Assembly (NCBI RefSeq): GCF_003574735.1
Contig: NZ_QORW01000001.1
Span: 372,001-436,000 of the forward strand
DNA: 64,000 nucleotides
Source: Dongia deserti
GTDB taxonomy: Bacteria > Pseudomonadota > Alphaproteobacteria > Dongiales > Dongiaceae
Direction: 5' to 3'
Shown: piece by piece, positions 7,161 to 15,831 of the stretch
Layout: each line of letters starts with the position of its first letter
How positions within the stretch are numbered: position 1 is the first letter of the stretch
The notes under the pieces: generated by a model
Database searches by the model: none
Told to the model about the DNA's origin: nothing
The model's input: the letters and a program-made list of their open reading frames with translations, nothing else
Position numbers and translations under genes: made by a program

Positions 7161-7754
7161 ATGTTGAAGAAATTCTTCTTGCTCTCGACGGTCGCTTCGC
7201 TTGCCGCATTTCCAGCTCTGGCGCAAGAGGCGACTCAGCCGACGACGATCACGCCGCCGGCCGAGCAAACTACGCCCGCGCAGCCCGCGGACCAGGCGCC
7301 GGCAGGTGACATGACTCAGCAGCAGCCCACCACGGATCCGGCCGCGCCGACAACGGCCGAGACCGAGCAGGCGGCTTCGCCACCACCGAGCGAAGCGGTC
7401 ATTCCGGCACAGGCTGCCGATCAGGTGCGTGCTGAAAAGCTGATCGGCATGGAGGTCTATGACACAAACGGCGACAAGGTTGGCACCGTGAAGGACATCC
7501 TGTTCGACAAGGATGGCAAGGCCACCGGCATGGTCCTCTCTGTTGGCGGCGTGCTCGGAGTCGGCGCGAAGCAGGTAGGCCTACAGTGGAGCGAAGTCGA
7601 CATCCAGTCGGATGCCGAAGTAGCTAAGATCCAGTACAACCAAGACCAGCTGAAGGCGGCCCCAGACTTCAAGACCCAGGAAGCCCAGAAGGCCGAAGCC
7701 GATGCGGCTCAGATGCAGACGCAGCAGGAGAACGCACCGGCTCCGACGCAGTAA
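7161..7754 (+). CDS. Secreted PRC-barrel domain protein
   Basis: This 197-aa protein has a clear Sec signal peptide (about 1-22, ending AFPALAQ), then a low-complexity Pro/Gln/Thr/Ala stretch to about residue 88. A PRC-barrel domain follows at about 90-165 (LIGMEVYDTNGDKVGTVKDI, VGGVLGVGAKQVGL). The C-terminus is Gln/Ala-rich. A strong ribosome site AGGAAGGAG at 7146-7154 fixes ATG 7161; the longer in-frame extension would destroy the signal peptide. Related alphaproteobacterial proteins are envelope-located and of unclear function. The gene stands alone and ends at an intrinsic terminator. Confidence 0.85.
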   Translation: MLKKFFLLSTVASLAAFPALAQEATQPTTITPPAEQTTPAQPADQAPAGDMTQQQPTTDPAAPTTAETEQAASPPPSEAVIPAQAADQVRAEKLIGMEVYDTNGDKVGTVKDILFDKDGKATGMVLSVGGVLGVGAKQVGLQWSEVDIQSDAEVAKIQYNQDQLKAAPDFKTQEAQKAEADAAQMQTQQENAPAPTQ

Positions 7755-7780
7755 GCTGTCGATCGTGACGTGACGCTGCG

Positions 7781-7815
7781 ACGCCCGGCGGATTTGTCCG
7801 CCGGGCGTTTTCTTT
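7781..7815 (+). terminator. Intrinsic terminator after the PRC-barrel gene
   Basis: An 11-bp perfect stem (CGCCCGGCGGA / TCCGCCGGGCG) with a TTTG loop is followed by TTTTCTTTCTTTC. It begins 27 bases after the PRC-barrel stop codon. The same stem could also end transcription arriving from the opposite side, although the T-run favours the plus strand. Confidence 0.85.
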
Positions 7816-7822
7816 CTTTCGA

Positions 7823-7960
7823 TCAGGCGACGCCAAGGACAACGTTGATGTTGCCGCGGGTCGCATGCGAATGAGAGCAGACGATATGCGCCTGTTCGAT
7901 CGGCACTTCGGCGACTGCGCGCGAGGCCCGGCAGGCTGATCCGGCATTGCGCCCTCTCAG
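7823..7960 (-). pseudogene. C-terminal remnant of an organic hydroperoxide resistance gene (Ohr/OsmC)
   Basis: Near the stop at 7823 the reverse strand reads PIEQAHIVCSHSHATRGNIN followed by VVLGVA. This matches the C-terminal signature of Ohr proteins (AH-VCPYSNATRGNIDV-L). The preceding ISLPGLAR, also typical of Ohr, is in another frame, so a frameshift lies near 7920. The peroxidatic cysteine region (VCPYS in functional Ohr) reads VCSHS, keeping the Cys but losing the Pro. The N-terminal two thirds of Ohr are not recognisable upstream. I call it a decayed gene fragment; the surrounding 209-codon open frame is not otherwise protein-like. Confidence 0.6.
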
Positions 7961-8357
7961 GAATGACCTGCTGCGCCTGCGCGATGCGCTGAACAGCACC
8001 GAAACAGTAACGGCCCGGTGAAACCCGAAGGCGTCACCGGGCCGTCTCTTCGGAGTGCTGGCGGTACTCCGGAAGATTCGAGTGGAAGCTTTGGCCGGCG
8101 GCTCACGCCGCCGGCCGCAACACGCCAAGCGGGCCACACCCAGGAGATCAGGAGCCTTGGCCAGCCCACCTGCCGGTGTTTCGAGATCCCAGCCTCCCAT
8201 TGACTTTGAACCTCGCGTTCGGGCCTCAACAAGCAGGAACCGTACCAATGCGCTCCTGCTCGGAATCGTGCGAATTTCTGGGCTTTCATCGTTCTGGATA
8301 GGAACACTGCACAGGCTTTGAGCAGGCGGCTGCCCAGGGAATTGGCGGGCCGGCGCC
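7961..8357. other. Intergenic stretch without a recognisable gene
   Basis: No coding sequence is convincing here. The main structure is a perfect 11-bp inverted repeat, CGGCCCGGTGA at 8011-8021 and TCACCGGGCCG at 8034-8044, followed by TCTCTT, which could be a weak terminator. The stretch may include unrecognisable remains of the Ohr gene whose C-terminal fragment lies just to the left. Confidence 0.5.
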
Positions 8358-9881
8358 TTACCTGCGGGGCCGGCGCAGCGCGCGGTCCGGATCAGGCCGT
8401 GTCGGATCGTAGTTGCGATAATAGGAATCCGCTGCGTCGGTTTTCGGGGCATAGTCCCACGGCGCGATGCGGCCTGTGGTCAAGGCAGCGTGGATCATGC
8501 GCCGCTGCCGCTGGCTCGCGATAACATCCGATCGAAGCCGGCCGAAGTCCCAGTGCTGCTCCGCGGCGCGCAGCAGGTCCGCAACCATGCCCGCATATGC
8601 AGGCTCCAGCGCCAGGTTGCGCAGTTCTACCGGATCGCGCGCGAGATCGTAGAGCTCGGATCCATCGGTGACGGAATGCACGAACTTGTGCGAACCGCGG
8701 CGGACCATCACGACTGGCGCGTCATAGCCCTCCGCCAGATATTCACCGCGAATGTCGACCCGTGCCGCCGCTTCGCCTTTCACAACCGGCGACAAATCAC
8801 GCCCGGCTAGCTCCCTGTGCTCAAGCCTGGCGCCGATAAGGGCAGCGAGGGTCGGCAAGAGATCGAGGTGGGAGACCGCTTCCTTGATCCTCTGGCGCGG
8901 CCTTATTCCTGGCCCGGCGAGCAGCAAGGGCACGCGCACGGCGCGCTCGTAAAACGTCATCTTGTACCACAGCCCGCGCTCGCCCAGCATGTCGCCGTGG
9001 TCGGAGGTCACGATGACCATCGTGTCGTCGCTGATCCCGCCAACCTCCAGCGCCCGCATCAATCGACCAAGCACATCGTCGCAATAGCTCAACATGGCGT
9101 AATAGGCACGGCGCGCCCGGCGAACCTGTGCCGGAGAGATCGGGACCTCGTCGCGGTCGTAGAGCGCGTGCATCCGCCGCTCCACCGGATTCCGATCCTT
9201 GGCACTGCGCCGGGGCAAGTCCGGCATGTCGATCTCGGAATCCTGGTACAGGTCCCAGAACGGCCGCAGCGCCTGGTAGGGATCGTGTGGATGCATGATG
9301 GAGAGGGTCAGCATGAATGGCCTGCCGTCCGGCCGGTCCGCCGCGGCGTGCAGCCAGTGCACGGCCTGCAGGCACGCCTCCTCGTCATATCGCAGCGACA
9401 GCGAATGATCGCACGGCCCCGCCTCCGCCACGGAATGCAGCGTGTGGAACCAGGGTTGGACCGTCTCCGGATGCTCCCAGTCCGGCACCCAGCCGAAGTC
9501 CGATGGCGAAAGATCGGTGGTGAGCCGCTCCTCGTATCCGTGGAGTTGATCGGCGCCGGTGAAATCCATCTTGCCGGAGAGGCAGGTGCGATAGCCCGCA
9601 TTGCGCAGATGATGCAGCAGCGTCGGCACGCCTGCCGGCAGCTCCACCGCATTGTCATAGGCGCCGATCCGGCTGGGCAACCGGCCCGTCAGCATTGCGA
9701 ACCGCGCCGGCGAGCACAGCGGTGATGCGCAATAGGCGTTCGCGAACAGCGTGCCCCGCGCCGCCAGCCGTGTCATATGCGGCGCTCGCACGATGGGATG
9801 CCCGTAGACCGGCAGCGACAAGGCCGCCATCTGGTCGAACATCACGAGGAGAATGTTGGGGCGCTTGTCCGGGCGAGGCAT
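8358..9881 (-). CDS. betC: Choline-sulfatase
   Basis: This 507-aa type I sulfatase carries the formylglycine-generating motif C56-S-P-A-R60 followed by FAMLTGRLPSRIGAYDNA. Metal-site residues lie in VMFDQM near the N-terminus and in TSDHGDMLGERGLWYK. The C-terminal extension with PWDYAP and DSYYRNYDP is characteristic of choline-sulfatases and separates it from aryl-sulfatases. It should hydrolyse choline-O-sulfate to choline and sulfate in the cytoplasm, feeding glycine betaine synthesis or sulfur supply. The usual betI, betA and betB neighbours are absent here. The gene is 64 bp downstream of azoR on the same strand. Confidence 0.85.
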   Translation of the reverse strand: MPRPDKRPNILLVMFDQMAALSLPVYGHPIVRAPHMTRLAARGTLFANAYCASPLCSPARFAMLTGRLPSRIGAYDNAVELPAGVPTLLHHLRNAGYRTCLSGKMDFTGADQLHGYEERLTTDLSPSDFGWVPDWEHPETVQPWFHTLHSVAEAGPCDHSLSLRYDEEACLQAVHWLHAAADRPDGRPFMLTLSIMHPHDPYQALRPFWDLYQDSEIDMPDLPRRSAKDRNPVERRMHALYDRDEVPISPAQVRRARRAYYAMLSYCDDVLGRLMRALEVGGISDDTMVIVTSDHGDMLGERGLWYKMTFYERAVRVPLLLAGPGIRPRQRIKEAVSHLDLLPTLAALIGARLEHRELAGRDLSPVVKGEAAARVDIRGEYLAEGYDAPVVMVRRGSHKFVHSVTDGSELYDLARDPVELRNLALEPAYAGMVADLLRAAEQHWDFGRLRSDVIASQRQRRMIHAALTTGRIAPWDYAPKTDAADSYYRNYDPTRPDPDRALRRPRR

Positions 9882-9945
9882 TGCGGGCTTGGAACAGGGA
9901 GGCAGGCCGGATCATCCTGCCGCCTCGGCCTCCCGGTCAAGTGGG

Positions 9946-10635
9946 TCACGCGGCCTTCCGCTCTCCAACCTCCCTTGACAAACGCTCGACGAGCGCATCG
10001 ACGGCCTGCTCGGCTGCGGCGATCGAGGCTTGCAGCCGTTCATCGGCAAACTCGTCATACTCGATCGCGATGCTGTGGAAATCCGTGACGCCGAGATAGC
10101 CGAAGACGTCACGCACGCCGCCTTCCACATGATTCACGTGAGCCTGCCGCCCGCCGGGATCATAGCCGTGATCCCCGCGCGCGCTGAGCACGACGAGCCG
10201 CTTTTCCAGACCGGCCAGCATCGGCCAGTACGGATCGCCTGGCCGTGACCGGTCGAAGCCGAAGGTGCGTCCGACCCGCACGATGTTGTCGATGTAGGCC
10301 TTGAACTGCGCCGGCATGCCGAAGTTGTACATCGGCACGCCGGCGACGATCAGGTCGGCGGCGAGCAGCTCGTCCACCAGCGCATCGCTCTCAGCCAGTA
10401 CCGCGTGCATCCAGGGCTCGCGCTGGTCTGGCTTGGTGAAGGCCGCGTGGATCCACTTGGCCGTGACCGGACTAGGCGGCGATTGGCCGACATCGCGATA
10501 GGCCACCAAATCGCCCGGCCGGTTCGCCAGCCAACGCCGGACGAAACGGTCGGTGAGGCGACGCGTGTGCGAGCCGTACGGGCTGCGATCCGAGCTGTCG
10601 GGCCGGGCACTGGAAGCAATGTGCAGCAGTTTCAT
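9946..10635 (-). CDS. azoR: FMN-dependent NADH:quinone oxidoreductase / azoreductase
   Basis: This 229-aa flavodoxin-like protein has the N-terminal KLLHIASSARPDSSDRSPYG phosphate-binding region and the family motif PMYNFGMPAQFKAYID at about 101-116. Members reduce quinones and azo compounds by two-electron transfer with FMN. CAGGAG seven bases before ATG 10635 supports the start. It lies 18 bp downstream of the CurA-like reductase and both are divergent from a LysR regulator. The three probably form a regulon for electrophile or quinone detoxification. Confidence 0.88.
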   Translation of the reverse strand: MKLLHIASSARPDSSDRSPYGSHTRRLTDRFVRRWLANRPGDLVAYRDVGQSPPSPVTAKWIHAAFTKPDQREPWMHAVLAESDALVDELLAADLIVAGVPMYNFGMPAQFKAYIDNIVRVGRTFGFDRSRPGDPYWPMLAGLEKRLVVLSARGDHGYDPGGRQAHVNHVEGGVRDVFGYLGVTDFHSIAIEYDEFADERLQASIAAAEQAVDALVERLSREVGERKAA

Positions 10636-10653
10636 AGCGTAGCTCCTGAGTGA

Positions 10654-11679
10654 TTAGCTCTCGGCGACTTTGACCAGCAGTTTTCCGAAGTTCCGGCCCT
10701 CCAAGAGGCCGGCAAGGGCAGCCGGCGCACGCTCGAGGCCGGTCACGATGTCTTCGCGATGTTTGATCTTGCCCTCCCTCACCCAGCGCGCGACCTCGCG
10801 CAGGAAGGCGTCGGTCTGAGAGTCGAAGTCGAGCACGATGAAGCCCTGCACAGTGAGGCGCTTGTAGAGGATCGTGTTCATCATGCCCGGCAAACGATCA
10901 GGGCCTGGCCCGGGGCCTGTGTCGTTGTAATGTGCAATCAGACCGCACACCGGCACGCGCGCGAAGTTGTTGAGGAGCGGGAAGACGGCATCCCAGACAT
11001 GGCCGCCGACATTTTCGAAGTAGATGTCGATTCCGTTCGGTGCTGCCGCCTGGAGCTGTTCGGTAAGATTCGGCGAGCGATGATCCAGCCCCACGTCGAA
11101 GCCCAGCTCCTCGGTGAGATACCGCACCTTGCCGGCACCGCCCGCGATCCCGATGACCCGGCAGCCTTTCAGCTTGGCGATCTGACCGACGATTGAACCG
11201 ACCGCGCCGCTCGCCGCCGCAACCACCACTGTCTCGCCGGCTTTCGGCTTGCCGATGTTGAGCAGGCCGGTGTAGGCGGTCATGCCCGGCATGCCGAGCA
11301 CGCCAAGCGCGGTCGAGATCGGCGCGAGCGTGGGATCGACCTTCCGCAATCCGGTATCGTCTGACACCGCGTAATCCTGCCAGCCGGTATAGCCGAGCAC
11401 GATGTCGCCGACCGCGAGTGCCTTGTTTCGCGACGCGAGGACCTTGCTGACGGTTCCGCCTGGCATCACGTCGCCGATCCCGATCGGCTCCGCATAGGAT
11501 TTTGCATCACTCATGCGCCCGCGCATGTAGGGATCGAGCGACAGCCACAGCGTCTTCAGCAGCACCTCGCCGCCCCTGGGATCTGGAATGTCCTCTTCGA
11601 GCAGACGGAAATTGTCAGATCTTGGCGCGCCGATCGGACGCGAGGCGAGAACGATCCTGCGGCTCTTGAGTTGGGCCAT
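10654..11679 (-). CDS. curA: Zinc-independent MDR-family NADP-dependent alkenal/enone reductase (CurA-like)
   Basis: This 341-aa medium-chain reductase of the leukotriene B4 dehydrogenase/CurA group has LWLSLDPYMRGRMSD near the N-terminus. The Rossmann motif is AASGAVGSIVGQIAKLKGC, and FENVGGHVWDAV and a typical C-terminus follow. No structural zinc cysteine cluster is present, as expected for this subgroup. It should reduce carbon-carbon double bonds of alpha,beta-unsaturated carbonyls with NADPH. It is the first gene of the azoR operon, facing a LysR gene across an 81-bp region with a long palindrome. Confidence 0.88.
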   Translation of the reverse strand: MAQLKSRRIVLASRPIGAPRSDNFRLLEEDIPDPRGGEVLLKTLWLSLDPYMRGRMSDAKSYAEPIGIGDVMPGGTVSKVLASRNKALAVGDIVLGYTGWQDYAVSDDTGLRKVDPTLAPISTALGVLGMPGMTAYTGLLNIGKPKAGETVVVAAASGAVGSIVGQIAKLKGCRVIGIAGGAGKVRYLTEELGFDVGLDHRSPNLTEQLQAAAPNGIDIYFENVGGHVWDAVFPLLNNFARVPVCGLIAHYNDTGPGPGPDRLPGMMNTILYKRLTVQGFIVLDFDSQTDAFLREVARWVREGKIKHREDIVTGLERAPAALAGLLEGRNFGKLLVKVAES

Positions 11680-11690
11680 GATCTCAGTCT

Positions 11691-11722
11691 CTCCATCGTG
11701 ACTGTTTGATCACTAGATGGAG
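11691..11722. promoter_or_regulatory. Palindromic operator candidate between curA and LysR gene
   Basis: CTCCATC (11691-11697) and GATGGAG (11716-11722) are perfect inverted arms. Inside them GTGA (11698-11701) pairs with TCAC (11710-11713), leaving CTGTTTGA in the centre. The palindrome lies in the short divergent promoter region, where LysR-type regulators normally bind. It also overlaps the purine-rich stretch ahead of curA. Binding is inferred, not shown. Confidence 0.45.
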
Positions 11723-11760
11723 GACCCCGCCCACATTGACAAAATCATGCTCTTCAGGGG

Positions 11761-12693
11761 ATGGATGAGTTCAATTCATTCATGAGATCGCCAATGAGAC
11801 GCCTGCCGCCCCTCGCCACCTTACGAGCCTTCGAAGCAGCCGCGCGCCATTCCAGCTTCAAGCGTGCGGCGGAGGAGCTGCACGTCACGCCGACTGCGAT
11901 CAGCCACCAGATTCGGCAGCTGGAACAGGCGATCGGCACGCCCTTGTTCGAGCGGCGAACGCGGCAGGTGGTATTGACGCCAGAGGGGCACGTGCTACTG
12001 CCGGTCCTGACCGACGGATTCGATGCCTTCGCGCGCACCATCGAGGGACTCACGCGCAAGAGCCGGCGCACCACGGTCACGCTCTCGGCAACACCGGCCT
12101 TTGCCGCCAAGTGGCTGGTGCCGCGCATTGCCGCGTTCCGCAAGGCGCGGCCGAACATCGATTTGACCTTATTGGCAACTTTGGATGTCGTGGACGTGAA
12201 AAGCGGCGTCGCGGATCTTGCGCTGCGCTACGGGCGGCGCAGCTCCTACCCCGATCTGATCGCGGAGCCGTTGACCATCGATCGGTTTGCGCCGGTAGCG
12301 AGCCCGCGTCTCGGTCTCAAGAAACCGAGCGACCTGCGCTCAGCGACCTTGATCCACTCGGACTGGCGCCGCAACGATCCCAGGAATCCGACTTGGCGCC
12401 ACTGGCTGAAGATCGCCGGCCTGGACGGCATCGACGCACGCGCGGGGCTGCGCTTCAGTGACGAGACGCACGCGATCCAGGCAGCGGTGGCCGGCAACGG
12501 CGTCGCGCTGCACAGCATGCTGCTGGTGCAGGAGGAGTTGGCGACGCGGACACTCGTTGTGCCGTTCGGGCCGGAGATCGACGGATTCACGCTGCATCTG
12601 GTGCGCGGTCCCGAGCGGCCTCTGACCGAGCCGATCGCAGCAGTGCAAGGTTGGCTGCGTGGCGAGTTCGCCCGAAAGCCTCACCAGCGCTGA
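11761..12693 (+). CDS. LysR-family transcriptional regulator (GcvA-like)
   Basis: The 310-aa frame has the winged HTH segment PLATLRAFEAAARHSSFKRA followed by ELHVTPTAISHQIRQLE, then a periplasmic-binding-like effector domain (WLVPRIAAFRKARPNIDLTL onward). GcvA-type proteins usually begin MRRLPPL, which corresponds to an internal ATG at 11794; ATG 11782 is a third option. No start has a perfect ribosome site, so the first about 11 residues are uncertain. It is divergent from curA-azoR and probably controls them in response to an unsaturated carbonyl or quinone-like signal. Confidence 0.88.
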   Translation: MDEFNSFMRSPMRRLPPLATLRAFEAAARHSSFKRAAEELHVTPTAISHQIRQLEQAIGTPLFERRTRQVVLTPEGHVLLPVLTDGFDAFARTIEGLTRKSRRTTVTLSATPAFAAKWLVPRIAAFRKARPNIDLTLLATLDVVDVKSGVADLALRYGRRSSYPDLIAEPLTIDRFAPVASPRLGLKKPSDLRSATLIHSDWRRNDPRNPTWRHWLKIAGLDGIDARAGLRFSDETHAIQAAVAGNGVALHSMLLVQEELATRTLVVPFGPEIDGFTLHLVRGPERPLTEPIAAVQGWLRGEFARKPHQR

Positions 12694-12702
12694 GATCAGG
12701 CG

Positions 12703-13404
12703 TTATCCGACCGTTACCCGCAACTCCCCTACGCCATCGACGCCGCCATGGAGCACGTCGCCGCGCTTCACAGGCCCGACGCCGGCCGGCGTGCCAGAGA
12801 AGATGAGATCGCCGGCGCGCAATTCGAACAGGCCGGAGAGATAGGCGATCATCTCCGGCACCTTCCAGATGAGCTGGTTGAGATCGCCCTTCTGGCGCAC
12901 CTCGCCGTTGATCTCCAGCCAGACGGCACCTTGCGACGGATGACCGACGACGGAAGCCGGCACGATCTCCGAGCAGGGCGCTGCGGACTCGAACGCCTTG
13001 CCGACTTCCCAGGGACGGCCGAGCTTCTTTGCCTCACCCTGGAGATCGCGCCGCGTCATGTCCAGGCCGACTGCATAGCCGAAGACGTGGGCCAATGCCT
13101 GATCCTGTCGGATGTCCTTGCCGCCGGATTTCAGCGCGACCACCATTTCCAGCTCGTGATGCACATCTTTGGACGCGTCGGGATAAGGGAAGGTCCCGCC
13201 GCTCAGTACCAACGTGTCGGGGTTCTTCTGGAAAAAGAACGGCGCCTCGCGATTGGGATCGTGGCCCATCTCGATGGCATGCTCGGCATAATTCCGCCCG
13301 ACACAATAAATGCGATGCACCGGGAACAGCTTGTCCGAACCGCGGATCGGCAACGTCGGCAGCGAATGCGGCGCGAAGATGTAACGGCTGTTCTCAATAT
13401 TCAT
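12703..13404 (-). CDS. Fumarylacetoacetate hydrolase family protein (fumarylpyruvate hydrolase-like)
   Basis: This 233-aa FAH-fold hydrolase starts close to the motif RIYCVGRNYAEHAIEMGHDP and contains PFFFQKNPDTLV, which favours the fumarylpyruvate/acylpyruvate hydrolase branch. The metal ligands are expected in HHELEMVV and GLDMTRRDLQ. Its start overlaps the stop of the upstream ABC permease (ATGA), so it is the last gene of the transporter operon. It probably cleaves a beta-diketo acid formed from the imported compound. The physiological substrate cannot be read from sequence. Confidence 0.85.
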   Translation of the reverse strand: MNIENSRYIFAPHSLPTLPIRGSDKLFPVHRIYCVGRNYAEHAIEMGHDPNREAPFFFQKNPDTLVLSGGTFPYPDASKDVHHELEMVVALKSGGKDIRQDQALAHVFGYAVGLDMTRRDLQGEAKKLGRPWEVGKAFESAAPCSEIVPASVVGHPSQGAVWLEINGEVRQKGDLNQLIWKVPEMIAYLSGLFELRAGDLIFSGTPAGVGPVKRGDVLHGGVDGVGELRVTVG

Positions 13405-14156
13405 TGTCTCACTCCTGCATAATATTCGATGCGTTTCTCAAGCATGCCGACCAGCTCCGCTACCAGCAGCGCGAAGGCGAACAGCACGATGGTCAGCGCC
13501 CAGAATTCCTCCATCAGGAAGCTGCGCGAATAGAGCTCGAACAGCTCGCCGTAGCCGATGATCGAGACCAGCAACTGACCGATGACCACACCCTTGACCC
13601 CGCGGATGAAGCCGAGGCGGATGCCGGCCAGGATCTCCGGCAGCGCGGCCCACAGGATGATCTTGGCGTAGACGTCGCGCCGTCCGGCGCCGAAGCTGCG
13701 GGCCATGTCGATGAGAGAGGGCGTGATGTGCTTGACCCCCGCCTGCGTGTCGAGCGCGATGATCCAGATCGCGAACAGGAACACGCTGACCACGATGGTC
13801 TTCGCGCCCATGCCGAACAGGATCATGAGCACCGGCACCAGGGCGGACAGTGGCGCGCTGGCGAACACGTTCACCCACATGCCAAGCAGATTCTCGGCTG
13901 CCTTCACCCGCCCCATCAGGACACCGAGGGCAATGCCGCAAACAATCGCCAGCGCCATTCCGATGCAGAACGTCGTCAGCGTGGTCCAGGTGGCAGCGAG
14001 GAACTTCGGGCTCTGCACCAGCTCGACCAGGGCGGCGAGCACACCGCTGAAGGGCGGAAACAGCAACACCAGCTCCAGGCGCCCGACGATCTCCCAGATC
14101 AGGCACCACAGGATGAGCGAGCTCATCATCGGCACGCGGTAGCCGAACAGAGTCAT
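13401..14156 (-). CDS. ABC transporter permease (NitT/TauT type)
   Basis: This 251-aa inner-membrane protein has about six hydrophobic segments. The EAA-type loop is GAGRRDVYAKIILWAALPEI, the part that contacts the ATPase. It lies 9 bp downstream of the ATPase gene and overlaps the FAH-family gene by 4 bp. It is the second permease of the operon, so the channel is probably a heterodimer with the product of 14994-15812. Homology to nitrate/sulfonate/taurine permeases is clear; the substrate is unknown. Confidence 0.88.
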   Translation of the reverse strand: MTLFGYRVPMMSSLILWCLIWEIVGRLELVLLFPPFSGVLAALVELVQSPKFLAATWTTLTTFCIGMALAIVCGIALGVLMGRVKAAENLLGMWVNVFASAPLSALVPVLMILFGMGAKTIVVSVFLFAIWIIALDTQAGVKHITPSLIDMARSFGAGRRDVYAKIILWAALPEILAGIRLGFIRGVKGVVIGQLLVSIIGYGELFELYSRSFLMEEFWALTIVLFAFALLVAELVGMLEKRIEYYAGVRQ

Positions 14157-14165
14157 GGTCCCCCC

Positions 14166-14933
14166 TCAATCCACGAAGTGCCGAAGGCCCTGCCAGATCT
14201 CCTCGACCGTATCGAGATAGGCGCGGTCGCGGCGGATCTCATCGGGCGAGCCGGAGCGGTCGATCTGCGGGGTGATCACTTGCGAGACGCGCCCCGGCCG
14301 GCGCGACAGCAGCACAATGCGATCGGAGAGGTAGACGGCCTCCTCGATGCTGTGCGTGACAAAGATGAAGGTCTTGCGTTCGACCTCGCGCAGGCGCAGC
14401 AAATCTTCCTGGAACTTGCGGCGGGTCTGTTCATCGACCGCGGAGAACGGCTCATCCAGCAGCAGGACGTCGGCATCCACGGCCAGAGCGCGCGCCAAGC
14501 CGACACGCTGACGCATGCCGCCGGACAGCTCATGCGGGTACTTGTCTTCGAAGCCGGCAAGGCCGACCTGCTCGATATAGCGCCGCGCGGTCTCGTGCCG
14601 CTTAGCTTCCGCCACGCCACGCAGCTCCAGGCCGAACCCGACATTGCGCAGCACCGTCGCCCAGGGCATCAGCGCGAAATCCTGGAACACGAAGGCACGT
14701 TCCGGCCCCGGCCCTGTCACCTTACGGCCCTTGACCAGCACATCGCCTGTGCTCGGCTCCAGCAATCCCGCGATGATCTTCAGCAATGTCGTCTTGCCGC
14801 AGCCGCTCGGTCCCAGCAGGCTGGTGAGGGCACCGGCGGAGAAATCGAGGTCTACGTCCTTGAGCGCATGGACCTGGCCCGGATAGATCTTGTTGATGCC
14901 GCGGACCGAGATGATGCTCTCAAGGCTGGCCAT
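14166..14933 (-). CDS. ABC transporter ATP-binding protein (NitT/TauT type)
   Basis: This 255-aa ATPase has Walker A GPSGCGKTTLLK, Q-loop region FQDFALMPWATV, signature LSGGMRQRVGLARAL, Walker B VLLLDEPFSAVDE and the switch His in FVTHSIEEAVYL. ATG 14933 is preferred because GGAGAG stands directly upstream; an in-frame ATG at 14987 would add 18 residues with no family support. It powers uptake together with the flanking permeases and the binding protein upstream. Confidence 0.9.
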   Translation of the reverse strand: MASLESIISVRGINKIYPGQVHALKDVDLDFSAGALTSLLGPSGCGKTTLLKIIAGLLEPSTGDVLVKGRKVTGPGPERAFVFQDFALMPWATVLRNVGFGLELRGVAEAKRHETARRYIEQVGLAGFEDKYPHELSGGMRQRVGLARALAVDADVLLLDEPFSAVDEQTRRKFQEDLLRLREVERKTFIFVTHSIEEAVYLSDRIVLLSRRPGRVSQVITPQIDRSGSPDEIRRDRAYLDTVEEIWQGLRHFVD

Positions 14934-14993
14934 ATTCTCTCCATGCGGGTCGGCGGCGCGTGGGACTTTGCGGGTGACAGCGACCATAATACG

Positions 14994-15812
14994 TCAGGAC
15001 CTCTTCTTTTCCGGCCGGATCCAGCTCTCCTCCACCCATTGGAGCGCGCTCAAGGTGAAAGCGGAGAACACGATGATGGAGGCGGTGGCGGCATACATGT
15101 GCCCGTAGTTCGCGACCGCGCGATGATAGGTGATGAGATCGCCGATCCCGGTCGGTGTGATCAGCAGTTCGGCCAGGATGATACCGACGAAGCCCGCTCC
15201 GATTCCCAGTCTTAGACCCGCGAAGATCACCGGGCTCGCATCCGGCAGGATGATCTTGATGATCTGCTGCCAGCGCGAGCCGAGAAACGAGCTGCACATG
15301 GTGATCAGGGACGGATTGACGTTGGCGACCGCCTTGTAGCTGTTGAGCACGATCACCGGCAGCGCCAGCAGACAGACGGAGATCACCTTCGCCGTCAAGC
15401 CGATGCCATAGACAAAGGTCACCATCGGGATGACCGCCGCCACCGGTGCCGCCTGCAGCACAATGAAGATCGGCGCGGCCATCCATTCGACGCTCTTACG
15501 CAGTCCCATCGCGACGCCGGTCGAGATGCCCAGCACGGCGGAGACGATGAGGCCGATGACGAGCGGCTGCAACGTCAGGCCGTAGGCCTTGAGCATCGTG
15601 CCGTCGGCGACCATTTCGCCGAAAGCCATGATGGTCGAGGAGAAGGTGGGAAAGGCAAGGTTGATGGGCACACGCCCGGCAACCTCCCACGCGCCGCAGA
15701 ACAGAGCGATGGATGCCAGCCGCCACCACAGGATTTGGTGGCGGCTGCGGGCCGCCTCCCCCGGCTGCGCGGCGAGCTGTGCCGCAATGGGATCTTCGAG
15801 CCTGGCATCCAT
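14994..15812 (-). CDS. ABC transporter permease (NitT/TauT type)
   Basis: This 272-aa permease has a cytoplasmic N-terminal stretch and about six membrane segments. The coupling loop is MCSSFLGSRWQQIIKIILPD, followed by GLRLGIGAGFVGIILAELL. It starts 19 bp after the substrate-binding protein stop. The presence of two non-identical permeases in one operon points to a heterodimeric channel, less usual than the homodimers of SsuC/TauC systems. Confidence 0.88.
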   Translation of the reverse strand: MDARLEDPIAAQLAAQPGEAARSRHQILWWRLASIALFCGAWEVAGRVPINLAFPTFSSTIMAFGEMVADGTMLKAYGLTLQPLVIGLIVSAVLGISTGVAMGLRKSVEWMAAPIFIVLQAAPVAAVIPMVTFVYGIGLTAKVISVCLLALPVIVLNSYKAVANVNPSLITMCSSFLGSRWQQIIKIILPDASPVIFAGLRLGIGAGFVGIILAELLITPTGIGDLITYHRAVANYGHMYAATASIIVFSAFTLSALQWVEESWIRPEKKRS

Positions 15813-15831
15813 CGCTTGAAACCTCGCGCGC

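Noticed and set aside
7823-8452. 209-codon minus-strand frame as a complete gene
   Set aside because: Only its last 30 or so codons look like protein (Ohr); the rest is Arg/Pro/Ser-rich and overlaps the choline-sulfatase end.
13029-15215. Long plus-strand open frame of 728 codons
   Set aside because: It lies antisense to the ABC transporter genes, is rich in His/Asp/Gln/Arg as shadows of GC-rich genes are, and has no recognisable domain.
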